Source of the DNA: Burkholderia ubonensis subsp. mesacidophila
GTDB lineage: Bacteria > Pseudomonadota > Gammaproteobacteria > Burkholderiales > Burkholderiaceae
Direction of reading: 5' to 3'
Length of the DNA: 64,000 nt
NCBI RefSeq assembly: GCF_002097715.1
Contig: NZ_CP020737.1
Coordinates: 1,984,001-2,048,000 of the forward strand
Each line of letters opens with the position of its first letter. Position 1 is the stretch's first letter. Of the stretch, positions 1 through 8,887 are shown in pieces. The notes under the pieces are model-generated. The model was not told the DNA's origin, made no database searches, and saw only the letters and a program-made list of their open reading frames with translations. The position numbers and the translations under genes are program-made.

Positions 1-2
1 CG

Positions 3-98
3 GACGAACGGCAATGCCGCGGGCTGCGCGTGTCGCTGCGGATTCCGCACGACCAGCCGCCGGGCGCGGCGCCGGACGACGAGCACCCAACCCGCTGA
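3..98 (+). CDS. 3' end of an unidentified gene (cut by window edge)
   Basis: A reading frame enters from the left edge and stops with TGA at 96-98, giving about 31 residues that end in a Pro/Asp-rich tail. The segment GLRVSLRIP resembles the last strand of a histidine-kinase ATPase domain, which often ends G-x-V-x-L-x-L-P. That is only suggestive, and too little of the gene is present to name it. It converges on the Lrp-type gene that follows. Confidence 0.35.
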   Translation, partial: DERQCRGLRVSLRIPHDQPPGAAPDDEHPTR

Positions 99-107
99 CC
101 GCGCACG

Positions 108-572
108 TCACCCGCCGATCGTGCCGCGGTCGATCTTGCGCGACAGGATGATCGACGTCGTCGTGCGCTCGACGCCTTCGAGCGCGCCGATCTGGTCGAG
201 CAGGTCGTTGAGCCGCTCCGGCGAATCGGCGCGCAGCCACGCGACGTAGTCGTATTCGCCGCTCACCGCGCACAGCAGCTGCACTTCGGGCATCCGGTCG
301 AGCTTGCGCAGCACGTCCTTGCCGTATTTCGGCGCGAGGATGATGCCGACGTACGCGTAGATGCTCGCGTCGAGCACATCCTGCCCGAGCCGCACGCTAT
401 AGCCCGCGATCACGTTGGTCCGCTCGAGCCGCGCGATGCGCGCGACGACCGTCGTGCGCGCGACGTCGAGCTGGCGCGCGAGATCCGCGACGCTCGCGCG
501 CGCATCGGCTTGCAGCAGTGCGACGAGTTGCCGGTCGAGGTCGTCGAGTTGGTCGAGACGAGGTGGACGCAT
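108..572 (-). CDS. Lrp/AsnC-family transcriptional regulator
   Basis: The 154-residue protein has the usual Lrp/AsnC length and layout. An N-terminal winged helix-turn-helix (about residues 8-60, LDDLDRQLVALLQADAR then the LARQLDVARTTV recognition region) is followed by a RAM/ligand-binding domain (about 70-150, containing CAVSGEYDY). The ATG at 572 is chosen because it places the HTH at the normal distance from the N-terminus; the frame remains open far upstream without conserved sequence. Such proteins typically sense amino acids and act as dimers or octamers. The target is unknown; the divergent gene across a 280-bp gap, a periplasmic LTXXQ protein, is one candidate. Confidence 0.85.
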   Translation of the reverse strand: MRPPRLDQLDDLDRQLVALLQADARASVADLARQLDVARTTVVARIARLERTNVIAGYSVRLGQDVLDASIYAYVGIILAPKYGKDVLRKLDRMPEVQLLCAVSGEYDYVAWLRADSPERLNDLLDQIGALEGVERTTTSIILSRKIDRGTIGG

Positions 573-852
573 GAGGCTTGAGGCACGCGAGCGAGCGCGA
601 TTCGGATGGAAAGGTGACGGGATGATAGCGCCGAACGCCCGCCTGCCCAACCGGCGCGTGCATCGGCGACGGCGGGCAGCCCCGCCGAATGGAATGGTTA
701 CGCAACGATATCGATTCGTATCGGATGTAAGCAAGTGTCGCATTGGCTGAACGCCCGGCGCGCGGCGTGCTACTAATATGCTGCGACGCGGAACCCGCGT
801 GCGCCGCAGAAGCGCCCGCGCCCGCTCGCACGACACTACCCGGAGAGCCACC

Positions 853-1365
853 ATGAAGAAGATTTCGCTCACCCTCGCTGCGCTCGCGCTGGCGACCAGC
901 GCATTCGCGCAAACGCCGGCGCAACCACAGGCGCCAGCGCAGCCGGCCGCCGCGCCGGCATCGGCCCCGGCCGCCGCCCGCCACGAAACGCGCCTCGAGG
1001 AACGCATCACGTACCTGCACAACCAGCTGAAGATCACGCCGGCGCAGGAGCCACAGTGGAAGGCCTTCGCCGACACGATGCGCGCGAACGGCGAAACGAT
1101 GGGCCGCCTGTACCGTCAGCGGATGGAAAGCCGCAACGCATCCGCGATCGACGACATGAAGCAATACGCGGAACTCGCGCAGGCCAACGCGGACGGCGCG
1201 AAGAAGCTGGCCGACGCGTTCGCGCCGCTCTACGCGAGCTTCCCGGCCGACCAGAAGGCGCTGGCCGACACGACGTTCCGCAGCTGGCTGCAGCACGGCG
1301 GCGAGCCGCGCGGCAAGGCCAAGGCGGCGCCCGGCGCGGCCGCAAACGCGCCCGCGAAGCCCTGA
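853..1365 (+). CDS. Spy/CpxP-like periplasmic protein with LTXXQ-type motif
   Basis: The 170-residue protein starts with a clear Sec signal peptide (MKKISLTLAALALATSAFAQ, cleavage after AFA). A Pro/Ala/Gln linker (20-45) precedes a helical domain containing LKITPAQEPQW, which resembles the LTxxQ repeat of Spy/CpxP chaperones, and an Ala/Lys-rich tail. Family members are periplasmic chaperones or envelope-stress modulators. No dedicated two-component system is adjacent. Family assignment is good, but the specific function is inferred. Confidence 0.75.
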   Translation: MKKISLTLAALALATSAFAQTPAQPQAPAQPAAAPASAPAAARHETRLEERITYLHNQLKITPAQEPQWKAFADTMRANGETMGRLYRQRMESRNASAIDDMKQYAELAQANADGAKKLADAFAPLYASFPADQKALADTTFRSWLQHGGEPRGKAKAAPGAAANAPAKP

Positions 1366-1493
1366 CGCGTCACGCGCAGCCGCCCCGCCGTTGCCGGCCG
1401 GGCGGGCTGCGCCGCTTCCTCCGGCGACCGGCGCCGATTTCACAGCGCGCCGATTTCGGGATAAGCTCCACGCTTTTCCCGCATTTCTTCGCC

Positions 1494-1928
1494 ATGCTCG
1501 AACTCAAGCAACTCGATCTCAGCACCGATCCGCAGGCCCGGCGCGTCGTCAAGGACGAGACCGTCGCGGTCGCCTTCGCGGCCGCGGACGGCGAACTGAT
1601 GAGCCTCGAAGGCCCGAACCGCTACGTGGCCGGCGATGCGCTGATCACCGGCTCGACCGGCGACCGCTGGGTCGTGTCGCGTGCGCGCTTCGACGCGAAA
1701 TACCTGCCGGCCGATCCGGCGCTCGCGCACGGCGAGCCCGGCGCGTACCGGAACCGGCCGGCGGTCGTGCTCGCGAAGCGCATGGACGAGCCGTTCACGA
1801 TCGCGCGTTCCGCGGACGGCGACACGCTGCGCGGCGTCGCGGGCGACTGGGTGATGCAGTACGCGCCCGGCGATTACGGCGTCGTGCAGGCGCAGCGCTT
1901 CGCGCAGGTCTACCGCGACGCCGGCTGA
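1494..1928 (+). CDS. PGDYG-domain protein, function unknown
   Basis: The 144-residue soluble protein carries the PGDYG signature near its C-terminus (YAPGDYGVVQAQRF), which defines a small family common in Burkholderia and relatives. A central RYVAGDALITGSTGDRW segment and a repeated pattern of short beta-like stretches suggest two related halves, the second centred on DWVMQYAPGDYG. There is no signal peptide or membrane segment. The biochemical role of the family is not known to me. Confidence 0.7.
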   Translation: MLELKQLDLSTDPQARRVVKDETVAVAFAAADGELMSLEGPNRYVAGDALITGSTGDRWVVSRARFDAKYLPADPALAHGEPGAYRNRPAVVLAKRMDEPFTIARSADGDTLRGVAGDWVMQYAPGDYGVVQAQRFAQVYRDAG

Positions 1929-1958
1929 CGGCTCAGCGCGCCGGCGACGCCGCTCCGC

Positions 1959-2321
1959 TCACGCGAACTCGTCGTCGAGCGCAATCTCCGCATCGCGCGA
2001 CACCGCTTCGCCCGCCGCGTGACGCTCTTCGAGCGAACCCAGCATCGCTTCCACATACGCATGCAGCACCGCATGGCTGCGCGCGCGCTGCATCGGCTTC
2101 ATCGCCAGATAGCGCGCGAGCGCGGCGGGCGCGATGCGCACGTCGAGCGTCATCCGTTTCGGCGTCGCGCCGAAGCGCATCGCGAGCCAGTGCACGGACA
2201 GGAAGCGGCCGCGTTCGTCGCGGCTTTCGACGAAACGGGTCTGCTCCGGGAACAGCTCGCAGATCACGCGCGCGAATGCATCGAATTCCGCGCTTTCGCA
2301 TTCGATCAGATAGTCATCCAT
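1959..2321 (-). CDS. Small conserved hypothetical protein (DUF3022-like?)
   Basis: This 120-residue acidic soluble protein begins MDDYLIECESAEFDAF, with no signal peptide or membrane helix. Its length and sequence style recall the short Burkholderia-restricted DUF3022 proteins, but I cannot confirm this by eye. It lies 13 bp downstream of the YhfC-type gene on the same strand and may be cotranscribed with it. Codon use matches its neighbours, so it is very likely a real gene. Confidence 0.6.
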   Translation of the reverse strand: MDDYLIECESAEFDAFARVICELFPEQTRFVESRDERGRFLSVHWLAMRFGATPKRMTLDVRIAPAALARYLAMKPMQRARSHAVLHAYVEAMLGSLEERHAAGEAVSRDAEIALDDEFA

Positions 2322-2334
2322 CTCTCGCCTCCCG

Positions 2335-3123
2335 TCAGGCCGCCGCGCGCGCCGGCCGGCAGAACTTCACCAGCACGCCGATCAGCAGCGCGGCCAGCAT
2401 GAAATGCCACGCCTCGGTCCATGCGGCCGGCAGGATACGGACCTGATAGAGCATCCCCGGCACGTACGCGAGCGCATGCAGCGCGATCGCGAGCGGCAGC
2501 ACGCCGCGCCGGCCGGCGCGCATGCCCCGCCACATCAGCAGCGACAGCGCGACCTGCAGCGCGAACGCCGCGATGCGCTCGAGCAGCAGCATCGCGATCG
2601 CCGGCGCCGACAGCGTCGCCAGCATCACGTGCAGGCGCAGCACGGCATCGCCCGGCAGCCCCGCGAGCTGTGCGTCGAGCTGGCCGTGATTCGCGAGCCA
2701 GGCGAGATAGGCCCACTGCCCCCAGACGATCACGCCGATGAACCACGCTTCCGCGCCGCCGTGGCCGAGCCCGTAGCCGATCGCACGGCCGTCGCCGGCC
2801 GCCGCGCCGTAGCGGCGGCTCAGGAAGCGCATCCCGAGATAGCGTCCCGCCTCCTCGAACACGCCGGCCGTGAGCGCGCCGTACGCGACGAACGCGAGCG
2901 GTTGCGTCAGCCAGCCGCCGGCGGACGCCTGGCTCAGCACGACGCCATGAAACGCGCGTTCGGCGACCATCGCGAACAGCGTGAACGCGGCGACGCCGAC
3001 GATGCCGTCGCGCCGGTCGAGCGACAGCGGCTTGCGCAGGATGCGGTAGAGGACGAGCGGCAGCAGTGCGAGGATCAGCGTGGCGGCGATCAGCAACGCC
3101 AGCGTGAAGGGGGCGACAGTCAT
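2335..3123 (-). CDS. YhfC-family intramembrane metalloprotease-like protein
   Basis: The 262-residue protein has about seven predicted membrane segments. Conserved polar motifs sit inside membrane stretches: FEEAGRY (about residues 88-94), GLGHGGAEA (about 118-126) and a late ALHAL. This set of Glu/His motifs is typical of YhfC (PF10086), a family grouped with CAAX-type intramembrane proteases. Substrate is unknown. It precedes the small unknown gene on the minus strand and is followed, 54 bp away in the same orientation, by the end of ptxS upstream. Confidence 0.75.
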   Translation of the reverse strand: MTVAPFTLALLIAATLILALLPLVLYRILRKPLSLDRRDGIVGVAAFTLFAMVAERAFHGVVLSQASAGGWLTQPLAFVAYGALTAGVFEEAGRYLGMRFLSRRYGAAAGDGRAIGYGLGHGGAEAWFIGVIVWGQWAYLAWLANHGQLDAQLAGLPGDAVLRLHVMLATLSAPAIAMLLLERIAAFALQVALSLLMWRGMRAGRRGVLPLAIALHALAYVPGMLYQVRILPAAWTEAWHFMLAALLIGVLVKFCRPARAAA

Positions 3124-3177
3124 GTGAATCCTTGTTCGGGGCAGCGCACCTGACGCGCTGCGTGCCCCGAATGATAC

Positions 3178-4221
3178 TCAGCTTGCGGTCGACGCGCGCG
3201 CGATCAGCTCGCCGGGCAGCAGCGCGACGCGCGCGTCGCCCGCCGCGCCGTCGATCCGCTCGTGGACGAATTCGACCGCCTTGTAGCCGATTTCGTAGGT
3301 TGGCTGACGAATCGTCGTGATGCCGATCAGCTCCGCCCACTCCGGATCGTCGATCGACACCAGCGCCGCCTGGGTCTGCCATGCGGAGCCGAAGCGCGCG
3401 CGCAGATGCCGCGCGAGCGCGAGCGCGACCGGCGCGTTCGCCGCGAACAGCGCCGCGCGGGTGCCCCGCTGCGCGGCCGCGTCGATCCGCGCATCGACCT
3501 CGGCGAGCGCGGCGGCGACGGCCTCGGGCGCATTCAGGTCGAGCACGACGGTCGGCGGCACCGGCCGGCCGTGCGCGACAAGCGCCGCACGGAATGCCGC
3601 CTCGCGCAGGCGCCGCGAGCTGACCCGCTCGAACGGCTGCACGACGAAGTGGATGGCATCGAAGCCGCGCTCGATCAGGTGCCGCACGCCCATCTCGACC
3701 GCGTCGCCGTTGTCGAGGCCGATCAGGTCGGCCTCGAAGCCCTCGACCGTCCGGTCGACCAGCACCGCCGGAATCCCGCCGCCGCGCAGCGGGCGCAGCA
3801 CGTCCTCCTCGGCGCCGAGCGCGTTGACGATCAGCCCTTCGACGCGATACGTGGTGAGCAGCTGCAGGAAGCGGCGCTCCATCTCGACCTCGTTCGCCGC
3901 ATGGCAGATGAGCGGCATGTAGCCGAGCGCGTGGCACGCGGCCTCGACGCCCAGCAGCACCTCGACGGTATAGGGATTGGTCAGGTCGGCGGCCAGCATG
4001 CCGAGCAGCCGGTTGCGGCCGCGCTTGAGGCCGCGCGCCATCTGGTTCGGCCGGTAGTTCAGCCGCGCGATAGCCGCCTCGATCCGCTGGCGCAGATCCG
4101 CGGACAGCACATGGGTCTCGCCGTTCAGATAGCGCGAGACGCTGGTCTTGCCGGTACCGGCCTCGCGGGCGACGTCGCTGATCGTCGCGGGACGCTGGCT
4201 GGTGGGGTGCGATTCGGTCAC
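3178..4221 (-). CDS. ptxS: LacI-family regulator of 2-ketogluconate use, PtxS-like
   Basis: The 347-residue protein has an N-terminal LacI HTH (about 12-60: ATISDVAREAGTGKTSVSRYL) and a periplasmic-binding-protein-like effector domain (about 70-340). It lies downstream of kguE-K-T-D on the same strand, the gene set controlled by PtxS in pseudomonads, where 2-ketogluconate releases the repressor from a TGAAACCGGTTTCA-type site. A close variant of that site occurs upstream of kguE. The start is GTG at 4221, giving the normal short leader before the HTH. No comparable operator is seen in the 348-bp gap upstream of ptxS itself, so autoregulation is not evident. Confidence 0.85.
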   Translation of the reverse strand: MTESHPTSQRPATISDVAREAGTGKTSVSRYLNGETHVLSADLRQRIEAAIARLNYRPNQMARGLKRGRNRLLGMLAADLTNPYTVEVLLGVEAACHALGYMPLICHAANEVEMERRFLQLLTTYRVEGLIVNALGAEEDVLRPLRGGGIPAVLVDRTVEGFEADLIGLDNGDAVEMGVRHLIERGFDAIHFVVQPFERVSSRRLREAAFRAALVAHGRPVPPTVVLDLNAPEAVAAALAEVDARIDAAAQRGTRAALFAANAPVALALARHLRARFGSAWQTQAALVSIDDPEWAELIGITTIRQPTYEIGYKAVEFVHERIDGAAGDARVALLPGELIARASTAS

Positions 4222-4327
4222 TGTCGTGCCTCGCGACGTGCGATCCGCTCTGCGACGTACGCGGGCGGATGTTTGTTGTTCGAAATGAAAGCCAACTGAC
4301 GGACTCTCCTGTCGTCCTGTCGATCAG

Positions 4328-4430
4328 CGTCAGCGCTTTAGCGCTAACGCCGATCCCATGCTTCGCGGTCGATCGGAGCGAGCGCTTTGGCGCTTGCTCC
4401 GGTCCGATGCTTCGCAGTCGCCCGAAGCGG
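4328..4430. repeat. Two tandem hairpin-forming dispersed-repeat units
   Basis: Between ptxS and kguD (4222-4569) there are two related units. Unit 1 (4328-4368) has arms AGCGC/GCGCT around TTTA, flanked by GCGT/ACGC, then CCCATGCTTCGC. Unit 2 (4374-4417) has arms GGAGC-AGCGC/GCGCT-GCTCC around TTTG, then CCGATGCTTCGC. Each unit is thus a hairpin followed by an ATGCTTCGC tail. A third relative is at 6858-6922. They resemble REP/BIME-like extragenic elements. The rest of the 348-bp gap holds the ptxS leader and nothing else recognised. Confidence 0.6.
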
Positions 4431-4569
4431 GTGGCAACGACTCCGGCTTCGATGCGACGAGCGGGCGATCATAACGCAGCCGACTGCCCGACACCAAGTC
4501 CGTCGACTCTAACCCATCGACGCGAAAAAAGCCCGTCGTACCCGGCCCCTCCCGGCCGCGTCCGCACGC

Positions 4570-5544
4570 TCAGCCGGCGCGCGCCTGGGTCAACGCGTCC
4601 GGATTGACCAGATTGACGCGCAGCGTGCCGGCCAGCGCGCCGACCAGGTTCTCCGCCGCGCAGCGCGCCATCGCGTGCCGCGTTTCGTGCGTCGCCGAGC
4701 CGATGTGCGGCAGCGCGACGACGTTCTTCATCCGCAGCAGCGGCGAATCGGCCGCGAGCGGCTCCCGCTCGAACACGTCGAGGCCCGCGCCGCGGATCGT
4801 GCCCGCGCGCAGCGCGTCGATCAGCGCCGCCTCGTCGACGACCGGCCCGCGCGACGCATTGATCAGGATTGCACCGCGCTTCATCTTCGCGAGTTCGGCC
4901 GCGCCGATCAGGTGGCGCGTCTCGTCCGACAGCGGCACCTGCAGGCACACGAAATCCGACTCGGCGAGCAGTTCGTCGAGCGTCACGCGGCGCGCGCCGT
5001 ACTGCGCCTCGGCATCCGGCTGGACGGAGCGGTTCGTGTACAGCACCCGCATCCGGAAGCCGAGCGCCGCGCGGCGCGCGACTGCCGCGCCGATCCGTCC
5101 GAGCCCGACGATCCCGATCGTCTTGCCCTGCACGTCGGTGCCGTACAGGTCCGGGCCGATGCTGTGCCGCCAATGGCCGGCCTTCACCCACTCGGCCAGT
5201 TCGACGACGCGCCGGGCCGACGCGAGGATCAGCGAGAACACCGTGTCGGCGGTCGACTCGGTCAGCACGTCAGGCGTGTGCGCGAGCACGATGCCGCGCC
5301 GGGTCAGGTCCGTGACGTCGAAGTTGTCGTAGCCGACCGAGATCGTCGACCAGGCCTTCAGCCGCGGCGCACGCTCGAGCATCGGCGGCGGGATCTTCAG
5401 GCTCGCGCCGATCGCGCCGTCCGCGTCGCCGAGCGCTGCGGCGAGCGCGTCGGCCCCGTCGACCTGCACGACGTCGGCATGTTCGCGCAGGTACGCGAGG
5501 ACGTCATCGGGCAGCGGCTTGTAGGCGACGATACGAGGCTTCAT
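4570..5544 (-). CDS. kguD: 2-ketogluconate-6-phosphate reductase (D-2-hydroxyacid dehydrogenase family)
   Basis: The 324-residue D-isomer-specific 2-hydroxyacid dehydrogenase has the NAD(P)-binding motif [16 protein letters not shown] (about 152-167), the [13 protein letters not shown] segment carrying the catalytic Arg region, and the catalytic His in [12 protein letters not shown]. In the kgu pathway KguD reduces 2-keto-6-phosphogluconate to 6-phosphogluconate in the cytoplasm. The ATG overlaps the kguT stop by 4 bp (ATGA, 5541-5544), indicating translational coupling. Family alternatives such as glyoxylate/hydroxypyruvate reductase are outweighed by the intact kgu context. Confidence 0.88.
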   Translation of the reverse strand: MKPRIVAYKPLPDDVLAYLREHADVVQVDGADALAAALGDADGAIGASLKIPPPMLERAPRLKAWSTISVGYDNFDVTDLTRRGIVLAHTPDVLTESTADTVFSLILASARRVVELAEWVKAGHWRHSIGPDLYGTDVQGKTIGIVGLGRIGAAVARRAALGFRMRVLYTNRSVQPDAEAQYGARRVTLDELLAESDFVCLQVPLSDETRHLIGAAELAKMKRGAILINASRGPVVDEAALIDALRAGTIRGAGLDVFEREPLAADSPLLRMKNVVALPHIGSATHETRHAMARCAAENLVGALAGTLRVNLVNPDALTQARAG

Positions 5545-6830
5545 TGAGGCATTTTTCCTTGCAGCGGCGCGCCGAGCGGCTGTGCCTCGCGCGCCTGGGG
5601 TTTGACGGACAGCGTGAGGATCACCGCGGCGACCAGCGCGGCGCTCATGAACGCGTACGAGGCGACGGGCGAGCCGGTCGCGCCGTTCAGGTAGCCGACG
5701 AAATACGAGCCGACGAACGAACCGAGCGCGCCCATGCTGTTGATCAGCGCCATCGCGCCGCCCGCGACGTTCTTCGGCAGCAGCTCCGGCACGATCGCGA
5801 AAAACGGGCCGTACGGCGCGTACATCGCGGCGCCGGCGACCACGAGCAGCGCATACGAGATCCAGAAGTGCGTCGAGCCGAGCGCGTACGATGCGGCGAA
5901 CGCGGCCGCGCCGATCAGCAGGAACGGCCACACGAAGCCGCGGCGCGAGCCGAGCTTGTCGGACGCCCACGACGCCGCGAGCATCGCGATCGTCGCCGCC
6001 AGGTACGGCAGCGCGGACAGCCAGCCGGTCGCGACCATCCCGAGCGCGGAACCGTTCTTGACGATCGACGGCAGCCACAGCACGAAGCCGTACACGCCGA
6101 TGCTCCAGCAGAAGTACTGCGCGCACAGCTTGATCACGGCCGGCGAGCGGAATGCCTCGCCGTAGTTGCGCATCGGCTTGATCGCCGCCTGCTCGGCCGC
6201 GAGCGCCGCGTCGAGATCGCGCTTTTCCTGGTCGGTGAGCCAGGTCGACTGCGCGGGCTTGTCCTGCACGAGGAACCACCAGCACACGGCCCAGATGATC
6301 GCCGGCACGCCTTCGGCGATGAACATGTGGCGCCAGCCGAATTCGTGGACGAGATAGCCCGACACCACCGACATCCACAGCACCGTGACCGGGTTGCCGA
6401 GGATCAGGAACGTGTTCGCGCGCGAGCGTTCGCTCTTCGTGAACCAGTTGCTGATGTAGATCAGCATCGCCGGCATCACCGCCGCCTCGACGACGCCGAG
6501 CGCGAAGCGGATCGCCATCAGCGACGGGATGTTGCTGACGACGCCCGTGAGCGCCGCGCAGGCGCCCCACAGCACGAGGCTCCAGAACACCAGCGTCTTG
6601 ACGCTGCGGCGTTCCGCGTAGATCGCGCCCGGGATCTGGAAGAAGAAGTAGCCGAGGAAGAACAGCGCGCCGATCAGCGACGACAGGCCCTTGCTGATGC
6701 CGAGATCCTGGTTGATGCCGGCCGCCGCCGCGAACCCGTAGTTCGCACGGTCGAGATAGGCGAGGCTGTAGGTGATGAAGATGATCGGCATGATCATCCA
6801 CCAGCGTCGGGCGGCGAGATTGGCAGTCAT
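5541..6830 (-). CDS. kguT: MFS transporter, 2-ketogluconate importer
   Basis: The 429-residue major facilitator has about 12 membrane helices and the anion:cation symporter (ACS/phthalate permease) style: [20 protein letters not shown] at helix 1, then a long cytoplasmic loop (about 200-225) before helix 7. By position between the kinase and reductase genes it is the 2-ketogluconate permease of the operon. It overlaps kguD by 4 bp. A 148-bp gap carrying a hairpin repeat separates it from kguK. Confidence 0.87.
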   Translation of the reverse strand: MTANLAARRWWMIMPIIFITYSLAYLDRANYGFAAAAGINQDLGISKGLSSLIGALFFLGYFFFQIPGAIYAERRSVKTLVFWSLVLWGACAALTGVVSNIPSLMAIRFALGVVEAAVMPAMLIYISNWFTKSERSRANTFLILGNPVTVLWMSVVSGYLVHEFGWRHMFIAEGVPAIIWAVCWWFLVQDKPAQSTWLTDQEKRDLDAALAAEQAAIKPMRNYGEAFRSPAVIKLCAQYFCWSIGVYGFVLWLPSIVKNGSALGMVATGWLSALPYLAATIAMLAASWASDKLGSRRGFVWPFLLIGAAAFAASYALGSTHFWISYALLVVAGAAMYAPYGPFFAIVPELLPKNVAGGAMALINSMGALGSFVGSYFVGYLNGATGSPVASYAFMSAALVAAVILTLSVKPQAREAQPLGAPLQGKMPQ

Positions 6831-6857
6831 GGATATGTCTCCTAAGTCGACCTGAGT

Positions 6858-6922
6858 GAGCGCTCCAGCGCTTTGTCGACCGGAACGGGTGCTTCAGCAC
6901 CGGTTCCAGCCCCATGCTTCGC
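6858..6922. repeat. Hairpin repeat between kguK and kguT
   Basis: The kguK-kguT gap contains GAGCGC/GCGCT-type arms around TCCA (6858-6873). A second, longer hairpin follows with arms GGAAC-GGTGC (6882-6892) and GCACC-GGTTCC (6897-6906), then CCCATGCTTCGC (6911-6922). The hairpin plus ATGCTTCGC tail matches the two units in the ptxS-kguD gap, so this is the same dispersed family. It may stabilise or attenuate the polycistronic mRNA. Confidence 0.55.
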
Positions 6923-6978
6923 ACCCAGGTCCCGTGCAAAGCGACGAAATAGCCCGCGATTGTGCCGTGCCCGGCATC

Positions 6979-7971
6979 TTATTGCGCGGCGAAGGTTTCC
7001 TCTACGCGATCGGCCGGATTGCTGACGTTTTCGAGACAGTCGAGCTGCTCGCGGGTCGGCAGGCCTTCCGAGTCGCCGATCACCTGGATCGCCAGCGCGC
7101 CGATCCGGTTGCCGCGCGCGACCGCGTGCTCGACGCTCCGGCCTTCGAGCAGCGCGCTCACGACGCCGACCGCGAAGCCGTCGCCCGCGCCGACCGTGTC
7201 GACGACGTTCTCGACGCACACCCCGTCGACCGTGCCTTCGCGGCCGTCGGCGGTCAGATAGTACGCGCCTTGTTTGCCCAGCTTGATCACGACGCCGCGC
7301 GCGCCCTGCGCGAGATAGAAGCGCGCGATGTCGGCCGGCGCGTCGCGTCCGGTCAATTGCCGCCCTTCCGCGAGGCCCGGCAGCACCCAGTCGGCGAGTG
7401 CCGCGAGCGCGTTCAGCGTGTTCGCCATCGCTTCGGCGGACGGCCAAAGCGTCGGGCGCAGGTTCGGATCGAACGAGATCGTCTTGCCGGCCGCGCGCAT
7501 TTCGCGGGCCAGGTGGAACGCGAGCTCGCACGACGTGGCGGAAATCGCCGGCGCGACACCCGTCAGGTGCAGGTGGCGCGCGCCGAGCACGTAGTCGGCC
7601 ACGTAGTCTTCGCACGACAGGTGGCTCGCCGCCGAGCCCTTGCGGAAATACTCGACGGTCGGATCGCTGCCGTCGTCGTTGCGCGACTTCAGCTGGAAGC
7701 CGGTCGGATAGCGGTCGTCGACCGTCACGCACGACGCGTCGATGCGTTCGCGCGCGAGCGTGTCGAGCACGTAGCCGCCGAACGAGTCGCGGCCGACCCG
7801 GCTCACGTAGCCCACATGGAAACCGAGGCGGGACAGGCCGATCGCGACGTTCAGGTCGGCGCCCGCGATCCGCTTCGTGAATTGCGACGCGTGCGTGAGG
7901 TGGCCGGTCTCGGCGGCGACGAACATCGCCATCGCTTCGCCGTAGGTGACGACATCGAGTGGTTGGTGCAT
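6979..7971 (-). CDS. kguK: 2-ketogluconate kinase (PfkB/ribokinase family)
   Basis: The 330-residue PfkB-family sugar kinase has the N-terminal GEAMAMF start of KdgK/KguK-like enzymes, the substrate region GADLNVAIGLSRLG (about 37-50) and the C-terminal signature DTVGAGDGFAVG, with catalytic base Asp264. It phosphorylates 2-ketogluconate to 2-keto-6-phosphogluconate after import by KguT. The gene follows kguE with a 38-bp gap and precedes kguT. KDG kinase is the main alternative on sequence alone; the operon favours KguK. Confidence 0.88.
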   Translation of the reverse strand: MHQPLDVVTYGEAMAMFVAAETGHLTHASQFTKRIAGADLNVAIGLSRLGFHVGYVSRVGRDSFGGYVLDTLARERIDASCVTVDDRYPTGFQLKSRNDDGSDPTVEYFRKGSAASHLSCEDYVADYVLGARHLHLTGVAPAISATSCELAFHLAREMRAAGKTISFDPNLRPTLWPSAEAMANTLNALAALADWVLPGLAEGRQLTGRDAPADIARFYLAQGARGVVIKLGKQGAYYLTADGREGTVDGVCVENVVDTVGAGDGFAVGVVSALLEGRSVEHAVARGNRIGALAIQVIGDSEGLPTREQLDCLENVSNPADRVEETFAAQ

Positions 7972-8009
7972 CAGTGAATTCCTCCGGATCCTTCGCGCTT
8001 CAAGCGACT

Positions 8010-8774
8010 TCAAGCGGCTTCGAGCCAGGCGACGCGCCGGCGGGCATCGCGCCCCAAGTCGGCGGCGTCGAACGGAAACTCGATGCCGCGCGGCGCGTGC
8101 CGCGGCAGCGCCGCCAGCACGGCGGTGACGAGCGGGTCGTGCTGCGCCGGCGCGACCGCGAAACGGCGTGCGCCCTCGCCTTCGACGGCCTTGCAATGAA
8201 TGTATTCGACGTGCGGCGCGAGCGCATCCGCGCAGGCGAGCGGCGCTTCGCCGGGCCATTGCCAGTTGCCGATGTCGAAGGTCATGCCGAGCGCGCGCGG
8301 CGCGCCGGCCGCGTCGAGCGCGGCGAACAGGTCGCGGAACTGCGCGAGCGAGCCGCCGACCGGCAGTTGACCGTTTTCGACGACGACCCGGGCGCGCGCA
8401 TCCCGCGACAGCGCGACAATGTCGGCCGCGTGCGCGTTGCCGGCAAAGCCGCCGAGCTGGAATTTCACGAAGCGCGCGCCAAGCGCGTCGGCTTCGGCGA
8501 GCGTGTCGCGCAACGCGTCGGCGTCGAGCGCGCCTGCGTCGGTATACAAGTTGGCGGGCGTCGAATAGACCGACCACAAGCCGTGCGCCGCGACGTGCGC
8601 GCCGAGCGCGGCCAGCGCGTCATGCGCCGCGTCCGCATCGGACGCGAACAGCTCGCGCCGCACCTCGAACCCGGCCGCGCCCGCCTGCGCGGCGGTCTCG
8701 ACGAATGCCCGGTGGCCCTCCTGTCGCACCCGGTCCATGCCGAATGCGCTCGCCACGATCACGATGTCTGCCAT
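8010..8774 (-). CDS. kguE: KguE-like TIM-barrel sugar isomerase/epimerase
   Basis: The 254-residue protein belongs to the xylose isomerase-like/AP endonuclease 2 TIM-barrel fold. Likely metal ligands lie in the VVENGQLP, TFDIGNWQW and YIHCKAVEG segments at the ends of successive strands. It is the first gene of the kgu operon, as in Pseudomonas. The exact reaction of KguE is not firmly established, and an epimerase role is by family inference. An AAGGG ribosome-binding site precedes the ATG, and the PtxS operator lies 20 bp upstream. Confidence 0.82.
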   Translation of the reverse strand: MADIVIVASAFGMDRVRQEGHRAFVETAAQAGAAGFEVRRELFASDADAAHDALAALGAHVAAHGLWSVYSTPANLYTDAGALDADALRDTLAEADALGARFVKFQLGGFAGNAHAADIVALSRDARARVVVENGQLPVGGSLAQFRDLFAALDAAGAPRALGMTFDIGNWQWPGEAPLACADALAPHVEYIHCKAVEGEGARRFAVAPAQHDPLVTAVLAALPRHAPRGIEFPFDAADLGRDARRRVAWLEAA

Positions 8775-8793
8775 GTTGCCCTTTTATCACCGG

Positions 8794-8811
8794 AATGGAA
8801 CCGGTTCCATT
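8794..8811 (-). promoter_or_regulatory. PtxS operator (perfect 18-bp palindrome) upstream of kguE
   Basis: The sequence AATGGAACCGGTTCCATT is an exact self-complementary 18-mer starting 20 bp upstream of the kguE ATG. Its core TGGAACCGGTTCCA differs from the Pseudomonas PtxS site TGAAACCGGTTTCA by one symmetric position. With a ptxS gene at the end of the same operon, this is the expected repressor site. The placement, close to the start codon, would block initiation or early transcription. Confidence 0.85.
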
Positions 8812-8887
8812 TGCGTGAGACGGATGGTGCGCCTCGTGCGGGGGGCACGCCATAGAGGAAATCCCTAGGAATTGCCCCGTGCGCGCA

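Noticed and set aside
108..1076. A 322-residue version of the Lrp-type regulator
   Set aside because: The upstream 168 residues are low-complexity Arg/Ala sequence overlapping the divergent periplasmic protein gene; the HTH sits properly with the ATG at 572.
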